DNA of 64,000 nt, from the NCBI GenBank assembly GCA_029261195.1, contig JAJDBU010000065.1:1-64000 (forward strand). Reading direction: 5' to 3'. This document shows positions 25,051-33,722 of this stretch, piece after piece. Within the stretch, counting starts at the first letter, position 1. Every line of letters starts with the position of its first letter. The stretch is from Nitrospirota bacterium. GTDB lineage: Bacteria; Nitrospirota; Nitrospiria; SBBL01; JAADHI01. Below the pieces are notes generated by a model. The model made no database searches. It was not told the origin of the DNA and saw only the letters and a list, made by a program, of their open reading frames with translations. The translations under genes were made by a program, and so were the position numbers.

Positions 25051-26505
25051 TCAATGCTTCGGTCGGGTTCTCTCAAGCCACCATTGTACCATCTTCGGGA
25101 TCTTCCCTTTGAAAAATTTTTCTCCGAAGTAACGGTCGCTCACTCGCTTGTTGGCCTGCGCCAGGGTCGGGTAGGCGTGGATGAGACCTGATATCGCTCC
25201 GACCGACAGACCTTTTTTGATTGCCAGGGCATATTCGTGGATCAGCTCCCCTGCATGTGCGCCTAAAATATCACAGCCGATGATTTTGCCGTTACCCCGG
25301 GTGATGAGCTTGATCCTTCCCTTGCTTGCTCCTTCAATAATGTGCCGGTCATTTTCTTTGAGTTCGTAACGGAAAACAGAAATTTTGTCATCTCCAAATG
25401 TTTTTCGGGCCTTAGCTTCCGACATGCCGGCGTGAGCCAGCTCCGGTTCCGTGTAGGTACACCAGGGAAGGACACTGTAGTCGACCTTTCTATTCAGTAA
25501 GGGAATGAGGGCGTTACTGATGACGATGCCTGCCTGATACTCCGCCGAATGGGTAAAGAGATAGGGCCCTGCAACATCACCGCAGGCATAGATTCTGGGA
25601 TTGCTTGTTTTCAGGGTGGCATCGACCTGTATGCCACTTTTGCCGGTCAATACACCGGCAACTTCCAGTTCCATTCCAGAGGTTCGTGGTCGTTTTCCTG
25701 TTGCAAGTAAGAGTGCATCACCATCGACAGTGAAAGTCTCATCTCCTTTTTTACAAGTGAGTCGAATTTTCTCGTCTACTTTTTCGGTCATTATTTTTTC
25801 AGCCTTCAAGGCCCGTGTACTGACATGAATGTCAAGACCTTCTTCATCAAGAAAGGAATGAAGCATACAGGCCAACTCTTTATCATCGTTATGCATGACA
25901 CAGTCCAGGGTTTCAATCAGCGTGACTTTGCTGCCAAGACTGTTCATGGCTTGACCTAATTCGCAGCCGATCGGGCCGGCACCGATGATGATCAGATGCT
26001 CAGGTTGCTTGCGGAGGTCGAAAAAGTTTTCATGGGTCAAAAAGGGAACACCCCGGATGCCTTCAATCGGCGGGACGAGCGCATCCCCCCCGGTGGCGAT
26101 ACAGAAGCGTCCGGCCACTAAGGTACGACCATTCACCTCCAGCCTGTCATGACCGCTAAACTTTGCTGTTCCTTCAATGACATCGATTCCCATCTTCCGA
26201 AAACGGTCCGGATCGTCATGCGGCTGAATTGACATGATCGTTTCATGCACCTGATCCATCACGCCTGAAAAATCAACCTTGACCTTTCCGAAGGTAAAAC
26301 CTTTGCCTTGAGCGCGATTGAGACGCCGTAAGGTTTTCCCTGCTTCAATCAGGGCTTTGCTCGGGACACAGCCCGTCCACAAACATTCGCCTCCGAGGCG
26401 TTCTCTTTCAATCAAGGCGACCTTGGCTCCAAGTTGAGCTGCCCCGCTGGCCGTCACCAATCCGCCCGCACCGCCACCGATGACAACTAAGTCAAAGCTT
26501 TCCAT
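25051..26505 (-). CDS. FAD-dependent pyridine nucleotide-disulfide oxidoreductase
   Basis: A 484-residue flavoprotein of the dihydrolipoamide dehydrogenase/mercuric reductase group. The FAD-binding GGGAGGLVTASGAA opens the protein, followed by the redox-active disulfide GGECLWTGCVPSKA, the NAD(P)-binding GAGPIGCELGQAM, the FAD-binding YACGDVAGPYLFTH, and a dimerisation domain ending with HAYPTLAQA (in place of the HAHPT seen in true lipoamide dehydrogenases). No N-terminal HMA domain or C-terminal Cys pair is present, so mercuric reductase is unlikely. The upstream gene encodes a VTT membrane protein; this pairing is familiar in many bacteria and suggests a joint membrane redox role. The substrate is unknown. 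Confidence 0.85.
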   Translation of the reverse strand: MESFDLVVIGGGAGGLVTASGAAQLGAKVALIERERLGGECLWTGCVPSKALIEAGKTLRRLNRAQGKGFTFGKVKVDFSGVMDQVHETIMSIQPHDDPDRFRKMGIDVIEGTAKFSGHDRLEVNGRTLVAGRFCIATGGDALVPPIEGIRGVPFLTHENFFDLRKQPEHLIIIGAGPIGCELGQAMNSLGSKVTLIETLDCVMHNDDKELACMLHSFLDEEGLDIHVSTRALKAEKIMTEKVDEKIRLTCKKGDETFTVDGDALLLATGKRPRTSGMELEVAGVLTGKSGIQVDATLKTSNPRIYACGDVAGPYLFTHSAEYQAGIVISNALIPLLNRKVDYSVLPWCTYTEPELAHAGMSEAKARKTFGDDKISVFRYELKENDRHIIEGASKGRIKLITRGNGKIIGCDILGAHAGELIHEYALAIKKGLSVGAISGLIHAYPTLAQANKRVSDRYFGEKFFKGKIPKMVQWWLERTRPKH

Positions 26506-26542
26506 GTATTCTCCTTATTGTTTACTGGGATAAATCTTTACG

Positions 26543-27307
26543 TTAAATTTTTGAAGGGATGTTTTTGTGGCCAACTTTCGCTTTTTGCACTGCCGAACCC
26601 TTCCATTTGTTATATAGCACCGGGACCATGGACAGGAGCCCGAGCAAAACAAATGCGCCCATCACTCCGGGTGAAGCGATGTCTTTCAGGGAGTTGATTG
26701 TGCCGAGTTGTTTCCCCGCATTACTGTAGACAAGGCTTCCCGGCAATATACCGATTGCCGTTGCACTTATGTAAGTTGAGGGTTTAATCCTCGTCAGCCC
26801 TGAGGCCAGGTTGACCAAAAAGAAGGGAAAAAGGGGAATGAGCCGTAGTGTTAGAAGATAGTTGAAGGCATTGTTTGCAAAGCCTTCCTGCATTGAACTC
26901 AATTTTGTCCCGAACTTACGTTCGACCGTTTCTTTAAAAAGGTAGCGGGAAGCCAGAAAGGCGAGCGCCGCCCCGGAAGTCGCCCCGATGTTGACAAAAA
27001 ATCCTCCAGTGAAGGTGCCGAAAAGAAATCCTCCTGCGAGGGTCAAAATCGTTGCGCCCGGCAATGATAAGGCCGTTTGAACACAATAGATCAAAACAAA
27101 CAGGGCTGCCGTTAATACATAGTTTGTCTCGGTAAAGCGCCTAAGTGCGTCTTTATTGTCTTTAAGGGCATCCAGAGTGAAATAGCGCCCGAGATCAAAA
27201 ATAAAAAAGAGGGTAATGCTCACAATAACAGTGCCGAACAGAACCCATTTTCCGATGCCAGATTGTTGTTTTCCGGTATTTTTTTCTTCAGATTTTTCAG
27301 TGTGCAT
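26543..27307 (-). CDS. TVP38/TMEM64 (VTT/DedA-like) membrane protein
   Basis: A 254-residue integral membrane protein with about six hydrophobic segments. The family hallmark is visible: LSLPGATILTLAGGFLFGTFTGGFFVNIGATSGAALAFLASRY and LRLIPLFPFFLVNLASGLTRI, corresponding to the re-entrant loops with the conserved glycine and arginine. VTT/DedA proteins act in lipid transport or scrambling and membrane homeostasis. The downstream oxidoreductase gene begins 37 bases after its stop, so the two are probably one operon. Confidence 0.88.
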   Translation of the reverse strand: MHTEKSEEKNTGKQQSGIGKWVLFGTVIVSITLFFIFDLGRYFTLDALKDNKDALRRFTETNYVLTAALFVLIYCVQTALSLPGATILTLAGGFLFGTFTGGFFVNIGATSGAALAFLASRYLFKETVERKFGTKLSSMQEGFANNAFNYLLTLRLIPLFPFFLVNLASGLTRIKPSTYISATAIGILPGSLVYSNAGKQLGTINSLKDIASPGVMGAFVLLGLLSMVPVLYNKWKGSAVQKAKVGHKNIPSKI

Positions 27308-27728
27308 TTGTGCTCCTTAATGTTTGAGTCTCCCTCATTTGTAGCAAGTTGTCAAGAGATGTCATGCCGCTTGAGATGCCAGCTAATCTTGGAGAATCGG
27401 GTTAATTTTTCGTGCGAACGAGTGTGATAATAAGCCGATATCTGACAGATAGATGTAGGCTTTAATACTTTGATCTAGTCCATTATAAAACCGTCATAAG
27501 GTGAAGAAGCATGCCCTTTAAGACATTGTATGAATTTGCTCTGGAAATAAGCGATAATGCAACCTGAGGGTGCTTAATAAAGCTCTGATTAACTCATGCA
27601 AAAGATTTGTTCTTGCAACAAAGCCGTCTTAGATCTGCGCTCAGATTTTTTAGAGGCACTATGTTTTTTAGAGGCACTATGATTGAGTCGGTTTGAACTA
27701 AACTGCCAGAGAGGGAAATACTCAAGAC
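27308..27728. other. gene-free region between divergent operons
   Basis: About 420 bases separate the minus-strand VTT gene from plus-strand engB. I see no frame or RNA gene. It must hold the promoters of both operons, but none stands out. Its one notable feature is the perfect 18-bp tandem duplication near its right end. Confidence 0.5.
27646..27681. repeat. 18-bp perfect tandem duplication before engB
   Basis: TTTTTTAGAGGCACTATG occurs twice head to tail without mismatch, ending 47 bases before the engB start codon. Each copy carries a potential ATG after GAGG, but neither opens a reading frame that joins engB. Confidence 0.95.
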
Positions 27729-28334
27729 ATGAAAATTAAGTCGGTTGAATATATAAAAGCCTCAACACGCTGGGATGACGGGCCGACGGATGGCTTGCCC
27801 GAGATCGCGATGATCGGTCGATCCAATGTAGGAAAATCTTCCCTCATTAATTTTTTGTTGAATCGGAAAAAGGCCGCCTATGTTTCCAAGACACCTGGAA
27901 AAACACAGTTGATTCAGTTTTTTTTAATCAATCAGTCCTTCTATTTAGTTGATCTTCCCGGTTACGGTTACGCCCGCACCCCGAAGACAACAAGAAAATC
28001 CTGGGGACCGATGATTGAAAACTACCTGCTCAAACGCACAACACTTGCCGGGGTATCTCTCTTGATCGACATTCGACACCCCGACACCCCTCTTGACGCC
28101 CAAATGGCACATTGGCTTAGGCAGCACCAACTTCACACCCTTTTTATTGCAACCAAGGGAGACAAGCTCAAACAGGGGAAAAGACGTTTACAGGCCGACG
28201 CAATTAAGCAAATTTTCGACACATCGGATTTGATTCAAACCTCAAGCGCGAAGAAACAGGGCCGGGATGCAGTTTGGAAAGGAATTGAGTCCGTCGTTTT
28301 CCCAAAGAATGCTTTCCATAGCGTGAACGGATAA
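27729..28334 (+). CDS. engB: ribosome biogenesis GTPase EngB/YsxC/YihA
   Basis: An essential TRAFAC-class GTPase that helps assemble the large ribosomal subunit. The 201-residue length is typical. G1 is GRSNVGKSSLI, G2 lies in SKTPGKTQ, G3 is DLPGYGYA and G4 is TKGDK. The ATG has little Shine-Dalgarno sequence upstream. The following RqcH-like gene begins only 5 bases after its stop, so the two probably form a ribosome-related operon. Confidence 0.95.
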   Translation: MKIKSVEYIKASTRWDDGPTDGLPEIAMIGRSNVGKSSLINFLLNRKKAAYVSKTPGKTQLIQFFLINQSFYLVDLPGYGYARTPKTTRKSWGPMIENYLLKRTTLAGVSLLIDIRHPDTPLDAQMAHWLRQHQLHTLFIATKGDKLKQGKRRLQADAIKQIFDTSDLIQTSSAKKQGRDAVWKGIESVVFPKNAFHSVNG

Positions 28335-28339
28335 GAGCG

Positions 28340-29788
28340 ATGGGTTTAAGTGTCCAACAGATTGAACAGGTCACTGGTGAAATCGAGGGCGATTTCATTA
28401 GTGGGAATATTCAGAGTATTGATCAAGTTCAAGCCTGTAGCATCCTTTTTGAAATCGTTCAAAGCGGCGTACGCCGCAGACTTTTTTTTTCGGCGGATTC
28501 TGCGCAATCTCGCTGTCATCTTTCCACAAGAAAATATAAAAAACCAACAACCCCGCCCCGGTTTTGCCAACTACTGCGCGCCCATCTTCGCCACAAACGG
28601 CTTTTTTCTCTTCAACAAGTTCCCGGAGATCGTATCATTATGCTCAAGGCCGCTTGGACCTCGGAGGGTGATTCAGGGGAACGAACCTTTGTTGCCGAGC
28701 TCTGTGGCCCGGCTTCCAATTTTTTTCTGCTGGATGCGAACCAACAAGTCATTGATTCCCTCTTTCGATCACGCGGGCGCACGCTTAGTCCCGGCACACC
28801 CTATCGCCCTCCAGAGCACCACCATACTTCGTCCTTTACGAAAACGGAGATTCCCAGTGTTGATGTGGACAGCCACCCTCTGAGTGCTTCCGTCGAGCAT
28901 TATTACGGGGAATTGGAAGCGCGGGAAGATGAGGCAGCAAGGAAGAAAACGCTGCTTTCCGGTCTTGATCAGGAAATCAAAAAACACAGGAAGCGATTGA
29001 AACACTTGGCTGTCGCTCTCAGTGAAGCGGAAAAATCACAGGGCTACCGTCGGCAGGGAGAGATGCTTAAGGCTCATCTCCACGAAATTGTTCCAGGAAT
29101 GACACACATTGAAACCCTTGATCCACTTGATCCTCAAAAAACGATTGTCATTTCACTCGATAAGACACTGACGCCGGTGCAGAATATGGCCCGTTTTTTT
29201 AAACGCTGGAAAAAGGGGGAGTCTGCAAAAGTGGCCTTGAAGCAGGTTCTTGATGAGATACACGCTCGCCTTGATCACTTGGAATCCGAAAAAAACCGTT
29301 TTATAGAAACAGGTGAAATCACTTCCGATACCACATCCCTCCTTAAAAAGAAGGAAGAGAAAACGAGGCAGCGGAAGCAGGCTGGAGCGAGCCACAATCC
29401 GGCTATTTACATCTCTTCCGATCAGATGCGCTTGATGGTCGGGAGAAATGCCCTTGAGAATGACAACTTGAGCTTTCGGCTGGCGCGAGGCAATGACCTC
29501 TGGTTTCACGCACGGGGCGTACCCGGATCACATCTGATTGTTCGCATGGAAAGGCGCAAGGAGATCCCCTATCAAACCCTGCTGGATGCGGCAACACTGG
29601 CACTTCACTTCAGCAGATATAAAAAAGCGGGAAAAGGCGAAGTACTCTACACCTACAGGAAATACCTTCGGAAGCCGAAAAAAGGGAAACCCGGCTCAGT
29701 CATCTGTTCCCAGGAAAAGACGCTTTATATTGAAATGGATGCTGCACGTTTAAAAGGGATTTTACAGAACCGGCTGGAGATAGAGTGA
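28340..29788 (+). CDS. NFACT-family protein, RqcH-like
   Basis: A 482-residue member of the NFACT group (Rqc2/RqcH, formerly fibronectin-binding proteins). RqcH recognises stalled 50S-peptidyl-tRNA complexes and adds alanine tails. The N-terminal part holds the divergent NFACT-N domain, the middle a coiled coil (about residues 195-345, rich in Glu/Lys), and the C-terminal part the NFACT-R domain with DLWFHARGVPGSHLIVR. It is shorter than Bacillus RqcH (about 570), mainly in the N-terminal half. The gene follows engB by 5 bases, which agrees with a ribosome-quality role. Confidence 0.85.
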   Translation: MGLSVQQIEQVTGEIEGDFISGNIQSIDQVQACSILFEIVQSGVRRRLFFSADSAQSRCHLSTRKYKKPTTPPRFCQLLRAHLRHKRLFSLQQVPGDRIIMLKAAWTSEGDSGERTFVAELCGPASNFFLLDANQQVIDSLFRSRGRTLSPGTPYRPPEHHHTSSFTKTEIPSVDVDSHPLSASVEHYYGELEAREDEAARKKTLLSGLDQEIKKHRKRLKHLAVALSEAEKSQGYRRQGEMLKAHLHEIVPGMTHIETLDPLDPQKTIVISLDKTLTPVQNMARFFKRWKKGESAKVALKQVLDEIHARLDHLESEKNRFIETGEITSDTTSLLKKKEEKTRQRKQAGASHNPAIYISSDQMRLMVGRNALENDNLSFRLARGNDLWFHARGVPGSHLIVRMERRKEIPYQTLLDAATLALHFSRYKKAGKGEVLYTYRKYLRKPKKGKPGSVICSQEKTLYIEMDAARLKGILQNRLEIE

Positions 29789-29831
29789 CCATAGATGCAT
29801 TATTTTAATCTTGCTGACTTTTACAAGTGCA

Positions 29832-31115
29832 TCAAGGAAAGAGCCCCCGCGCTTTTTTGGCCTCGGTGATTTTTTGAATTGAAAGCATCAATGCCGCCAA
29901 ACGCATGTCGACCTGTTCGGAAAGAGAAAGCGCCAGCACGCTTTGAAAGGCTTTTTTAATAATTTTCTCCAAGCGGTTATTCACTTCCTCCTCTGTCCAG
30001 AAAAGATTTTGAAGGCCCTGAACCCATTCAAAATAGGAGACCGTTACACCCCCGGCGTTTGCCAGGACATCGGGCACAAGAAAAATACCGCGCGCACGCA
30101 AAATTTCGTCGGCCGCAGGTGTTGTGGGTCCATTGGCCGCTTCCGCCAGAATAGTGCAGGAGATCCGCTCGGCATTCTCCTTTGTAATTTGTTCTGAAAG
30201 CGCCGCAGGCACCAAAACATCACAGGGTAACTCTAAAAGCTCCGCATTCGTTACACGGTCGCCCTCCGGGAAACTTTCAACAAAATGATTATTTTCGAGA
30301 TGTTTCCGGAGTGCAGGAATGTCGAGGCCATTTGAATTATAAAGGCCTGATTTGACATCGCTCACCGCAATGACCTTGATGCCTTCCTTATGAAGAATGG
30401 CAGCGGCGTTTGCACCGACATTTCCAAAGCCTTGAATCACAGCGCGCTTTCCTTCCGCTTGCATATTCAGGTGAAGCATCGCCTCCATGATGCAGTAGAC
30501 AACACCGCGACCCGTGGCTTCTGTGCGTCCGAGCGAGCCACCGATCCTGATGGGTTTTCCGGTCACAATGCCAGGTGTTGAATAGCCTCGAAATTGGCTG
30601 TAAGTATCCATCATCCAGGCCATGATCTGCTCGTTTGTCCCGACATCAGGGGCAGGCACGTCAATTTCCGGGCCGATAAATTGAATCATTTCCGCAGTAT
30701 AACGCCGGGTGAGCCTTTGCAGTTCATTGCGGGAAAGTGCGTGAGGATCACAACGGATTCCTCCTTTTGCGCCCCCGAAAGGAAGCCCCATTAAGGCGCA
30801 TTTCCATGTCATCCACATCGCCAGGGCTGAGACTTCTCCTAAATTGACATCGGGGTGATAACGGATGCCGCCCTTAGAAGGGCCGAGCGTCGTATCGTGC
30901 TGCACCCGGTATCCATGAAAGACCTCGACACTGTGATCGTCCATCCGTATCGGAATATTGACCATGATCGCCCGTTTTGGATCGGTGAAGCGTTTTCGCA
31001 CATTCGGATCGAGTGCCAATTTATCAGCCGCTTGTTCAAATTGAAGCAGAGCCATCCGATAAATCGGCGTCAGATATTCCGGATCTAAGCGCTTTTCTAT
31101 CTTGCGAGGTCTCAC
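29832..31115 (-). CDS. gdhA: glutamate dehydrogenase (Glu/Leu/Phe/Val family)
   Basis: Catalyses reversible oxidative deamination of glutamate to 2-oxoglutarate and ammonia. At 427 residues it matches hexameric NAD-type enzymes. The catalytic segment MGLPFGGAKGGIRCDPHALS contains the active lysine, DVPAPDVGTNEQIMAWMMD the conserved Asp, and GFGNVGANAA is the dinucleotide-binding turn of the C-terminal domain. It is a single gene, followed on the plus strand by the end of the RqcH-like gene (convergent). Glutamate is favoured over leucine because of the overall match to glutamate enzymes, but the family overlaps. Confidence 0.92.
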   Translation of the reverse strand: MRPRKIEKRLDPEYLTPIYRMALLQFEQAADKLALDPNVRKRFTDPKRAIMVNIPIRMDDHSVEVFHGYRVQHDTTLGPSKGGIRYHPDVNLGEVSALAMWMTWKCALMGLPFGGAKGGIRCDPHALSRNELQRLTRRYTAEMIQFIGPEIDVPAPDVGTNEQIMAWMMDTYSQFRGYSTPGIVTGKPIRIGGSLGRTEATGRGVVYCIMEAMLHLNMQAEGKRAVIQGFGNVGANAAAILHKEGIKVIAVSDVKSGLYNSNGLDIPALRKHLENNHFVESFPEGDRVTNAELLELPCDVLVPAALSEQITKENAERISCTILAEAANGPTTPAADEILRARGIFLVPDVLANAGGVTVSYFEWVQGLQNLFWTEEEVNNRLEKIIKKAFQSVLALSLSEQVDMRLAALMLSIQKITEAKKARGLFP

Positions 31116-31161
31116 CTTGACTCCTTAATATCCCGCCGACCGTTGTGGGTGGGCTGTGCCT

Positions 31162-31968
31162 TCAGGGTTGTTTTGAAAAGAACCTGGGGAGATCCCGAAC
31201 CGAGATCATTCCGACCAGATCTCTGATCGAAAGGATACCAATGATCCTACCCTCCTGGCTCACGGCAAGGTGGCGAATGCCCTTTTTTGCCATGGTCTCC
31301 GTTGCAGATTGCACGCTTGAAGCGATGTCAATATCTATAATGGGGGCATTCATAATGACACCGACAGGAATACTTTCAGGGTCAAGCTCATAGCCGATCA
31401 CCTTTCGTATCATGTCCGACTCGCTGACAATACCCACATACTCTCCCCCTTCTGTCACAAAGAGCGCCCCGATCTTACCGGCTTCCATTCTCTCCGCCGC
31501 TTCTTTTGTCGTGGCGGCACTATGAATGCTTTTAATCTCTCGATGGATCAGGACTTCCAGTGGATTAAAAACCGAGCCCAATTCATTCATTGGGCCTTCA
31601 GTCGAGGTCGAAAAAAAGGAGACGATGTCGCGGACTGAAATCAGTCCGATGATCTTTCCATCTTCCGAAATGCCGAGGTGGCGAATTTTATTTAAGTGCA
31701 TCAGATGATTGGCTTCGATGACCGATTTTTCGATATCGATTTCGATAATGGGCGAACACATCACCGTATCGACGGTCGTCGAAGGTTCCAGACCCTTTGT
31801 GAGTACTTTTCTGACGAGGTCGCTCTCGGTCACAATACCAATATGTTCTTTATCTCTGTTAACAAAAATAGAGCCGATCTTATGTTGACGCATGAGTCTC
31901 GCTGCATCTGACACACTCATTTCGGGATCCGCTGAAACGATATCCCGATGAACTAAATCTCGTATCAC
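31162..31968 (-). CDS. four-CBS-domain protein
   Basis: A 268-residue protein made almost wholly of four CBS motifs, that is, two Bateman modules that bind adenine nucleotides such as AMP, ATP or SAM. Each unit shows the pattern of a start such as VHRDIVSADPEMSVSDAARLM and an end such as IGLISVRDIVSF. The GTG at 31968 is chosen as start because GGAG lies 5 bases upstream and the CBS homology begins there; a longer start at 32049 adds no homology. No catalytic domain is attached, so it is a sensor or regulator of an unknown partner. A good sigma70 promoter lies upstream. The stop is close to gdhA, so co-transcription with it is possible. Confidence 0.85.
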   Translation of the reverse strand: MIRDLVHRDIVSADPEMSVSDAARLMRQHKIGSIFVNRDKEHIGIVTESDLVRKVLTKGLEPSTTVDTVMCSPIIEIDIEKSVIEANHLMHLNKIRHLGISEDGKIIGLISVRDIVSFFSTSTEGPMNELGSVFNPLEVLIHREIKSIHSAATTKEAAERMEAGKIGALFVTEGGEYVGIVSESDMIRKVIGYELDPESIPVGVIMNAPIIDIDIASSVQSATETMAKKGIRHLAVSQEGRIIGILSIRDLVGMISVRDLPRFFSKQP

Positions 31969-32005
31969 TCTGTCTCCTTTACCTGTTATCAATGTGATAT
32001 AAAAA

Positions 32006-32034
32006 AGGATATCCAAGTGACTAAAAGATGTCAA
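32006..32034 (-). promoter_or_regulatory. sigma70 promoter of the CBS gene
   Basis: On the minus strand TTGACA (32029-32034) and TATCCT (32006-32011) are separated by 17 bases. The transcript would begin about 30 bases before the GTG start. A TATCA-N3-TGATA palindrome (31987-31999) lies downstream of the -10 and could be an operator. Confidence 0.6.
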
Positions 32035-32156
32035 TTCTGTTTTTCTCATATAATATATTCAATGAAGGATAACTTGACGGATATGGATCTTGCGCCTTAT
32101 TTATACCGTCATACAAACTCCTCTCAACTTTTCTTTCCAACTTGGAGAAGCAAGCG

Positions 32157-32297
32157 ATGAAGAAGAAAAAAAAGAAAGAGGTCGATCCGAATATTCCGAA
32201 ATGCCCATTTTGCGGCAGGCGAAATACGGTAAAGAAGGTGGATGACAGTCTCCATGATTGTAGCTTTTGTGAAAAAATGTTTGAAAAACCCCGATAA
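32157..32297 (+). CDS. small zinc-ribbon protein (46 aa)
   Basis: A 46-residue protein with a lysine-rich N-terminus and two zinc-knuckle pairs, CPFCG and CSFC, 18 residues apart, forming a rubredoxin-like zinc ribbon. The ATG follows GGAGAAG by 7-9 bases. Its stop lies 8 bases before the next start, so they share a transcript. I know of many such tiny ribbons without assigned roles; nucleic-acid binding or rRNA contact is possible. Confidence 0.7.
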   Translation: MKKKKKKEVDPNIPKCPFCGRRNTVKKVDDSLHDCSFCEKMFEKPR

Positions 32298-32304
32298 CCC
32301 CAAG

Positions 32305-32943
32305 ATGTCTATTCCTAGTATTTTGGGGCGTGAAATCAACAGAGCGCTGCGACTTGCATTGATCATCCTCATACTTGTCATCAATGGCTGCGCCACTTAT
32401 CGTCCGGTGCAAGTCGATAATGTCTGCGCTATTTTTCGGGGAGAAACAAGCTGGTACGAGGCGGCCCGGAATGCCAATAGAAGATGGGGGACTCCGATCT
32501 GGGTGATGATGGCGATCTTACATCAAGAATCACGTTTTGTAGAGGACGCCCGGCCTGACCGTGACTGGTTTCTTTTCATCCCTCTTCCCCGACGCTCCAC
32601 CGCCTACGGTTACGCTCAGGCACAGGATCCGGCTTGGGGAGACTATGTGAGAAGGACAGGCAATTGGGGGGCGGATCGCGATAATTTTGAAAACGCTATC
32701 GATTTTGTGGGCTGGTACACCCATGACACACAACGCACGCTTGGTATTTCTAAGTGGGATGCTGACAAACAATACCTCGCCTATCACGAAGGTCGAGGGG
32801 GATACAAGCGAGGGACTTGGAAAAACAAGGCCTGGTTGATAGGGGTCGCGAAAAAAGTGAAACGGAAAGCGGCCACTTACAATGCTCAACTCAAACGCTG
32901 CAAAGCCGAATTGGATGATGAGGTGGACAGCTGGTTTTTTTAA
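32305..32943 (+). CDS. lysozyme-like (SLT) lipoprotein
   Basis: A 212-residue exported lipoprotein. The N-terminal helix LRLALIILILVINGC ends in a lipobox with the lipidated Cys near residue 29. The remainder is a transglycosylase SLT-like fold: the catalytic-type glutamate appears in MMAILHQESRFV, followed by AYGYAQAQDPAWGDY and AYHEGRGGYKRGTW. It probably cleaves or remodels peptidoglycan from the periplasmic face of a membrane. I chose the ATG at 32305 because earlier ATGs fall inside the zinc-ribbon gene. It is followed after 27 bases by nth. Confidence 0.75.
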   Translation: MSIPSILGREINRALRLALIILILVINGCATYRPVQVDNVCAIFRGETSWYEAARNANRRWGTPIWVMMAILHQESRFVEDARPDRDWFLFIPLPRRSTAYGYAQAQDPAWGDYVRRTGNWGADRDNFENAIDFVGWYTHDTQRTLGISKWDADKQYLAYHEGRGGYKRGTWKNKAWLIGVAKKVKRKAATYNAQLKRCKAELDDEVDSWFF

Positions 32944-32970
32944 GGGAATTGCAATGCGAGACATGAGACC

Positions 32971-33615
32971 TTGAAAAAGAACACCAAAGCACAGGCAAGA
33001 GCGGCTGAGATCATCCGGCGACTTGAGCGCTCCATACCGAAAGCTGATACGGCATTAAATCACGACAGTCCCTTCCAACTTTTGATTGCGACAATTCTCT
33101 CAGCACAATGCACAGATGTCCGCGTCAACCAAGTCACCCCGGTACTCTTTAAGAGATATCCGGGACCGGTGGAAATGCTTCAGGCCGATCCAGACCGGCT
33201 GTCATCTATCATCCATTCGACCGGCTTTTACAAAAACAAGACAAAAAATGTCATCGCTTGCGCAAGGCGGCTTGTTGATGTTTTTGACGGACATGTTCCC
33301 GAAAATCTTGAAGACTTGATAACCCTGCCAGGCGTCGGAAGGAAAACGGCCAACGTCGTGCTGGGGACTGTTTTTCACAGGCAGGCCATTGTTGTGGATA
33401 CCCATGTCCGACGTATCGCCAGGCGTTTGCGCTTGAGCAGTTCAAATGATCCGACACAGATCGAAATCGACTTAAATCGTCTTTTGGAGCAAAAGATCTG
33501 GACTTCCGCCGCCCACCGACTACTCCTGCATGGGCGGCATGTCTGCAAATCACGCAAACCCCTGTGTGAAGGATGTACACTTTTCGATCTTTGCCCGGAG
33601 AGACAAGAGAACTAA
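32971..33615 (+). CDS. nth: endonuclease III
   Basis: DNA glycosylase/AP lyase that removes oxidised pyrimidines in base-excision repair. At 214 residues it has the usual size. The helix-hairpin-helix [14 protein letters not shown] contains the catalytic lysine, [12 protein letters not shown] the catalytic Asp, and [17 protein letters not shown] the [4Fe-4S] cluster (C-x6-C-x2-C-x5-C). The start is a TTG; the only nearby ATG codons are out of frame. It is at the end of the zinc ribbon/lipoprotein transcript. Confidence 0.95.
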   Translation: MKKNTKAQARAAEIIRRLERSIPKADTALNHDSPFQLLIATILSAQCTDVRVNQVTPVLFKRYPGPVEMLQADPDRLSSIIHSTGFYKNKTKNVIACARRLVDVFDGHVPENLEDLITLPGVGRKTANVVLGTVFHRQAIVVDTHVRRIARRLRLSSSNDPTQIEIDLNRLLEQKIWTSAAHRLLLHGRHVCKSRKPLCEGCTLFDLCPERQEN

Positions 33616-33622
33616 AACTCAA

Positions 33623-33646
33623 ATATGCACTTTCATATGCACTTTC
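33623..33646. repeat. 12-bp perfect tandem duplication
   Basis: ATATGCACTTTC is repeated twice head to tail, directly after the nth stop codon and 23 bases before the -35 box of the moaC promoter. Confidence 0.9.
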
Positions 33647-33668
33647 AAATGGCATAAATCTCTTTTTT

Positions 33669-33697
33669 TTGACAGCTCTTAAGGCCTATGCTAAACT
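33669..33697 (+). promoter_or_regulatory. sigma70 promoter of moaC
   Basis: A perfect -35 box TTGACA (33669-33674) is separated by 17 bases from TAAACT (33692-33697; 4 of 6 matches). The moaC start is 26 bases further on, after the GGAGAAGG ribosome-binding site. This separates moaC and the exporter genes from the nth transcript. Confidence 0.65.
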
Positions 33698-33722
33698 TTT
33701 TTTCATAAACCGGAGAAGGATG

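Noticed and set aside
25051-26505. Mercuric reductase or true lipoamide dehydrogenase
   Set aside because: There is no N-terminal metal domain or C-terminal Cys pair, and no 2-oxo acid dehydrogenase genes are near; left as a generic disulfide oxidoreductase.
28350-28883. A second protein in another frame of the RqcH-like gene
   Set aside because: It has a low-complexity composition and no recognisable family; the RqcH-like frame explains the sequence.
33573-33722. N-terminal extension of moaC
   Set aside because: It would contain the moaC promoter and a tandem repeat; MoaC homology begins after the GGAGAAGG site.
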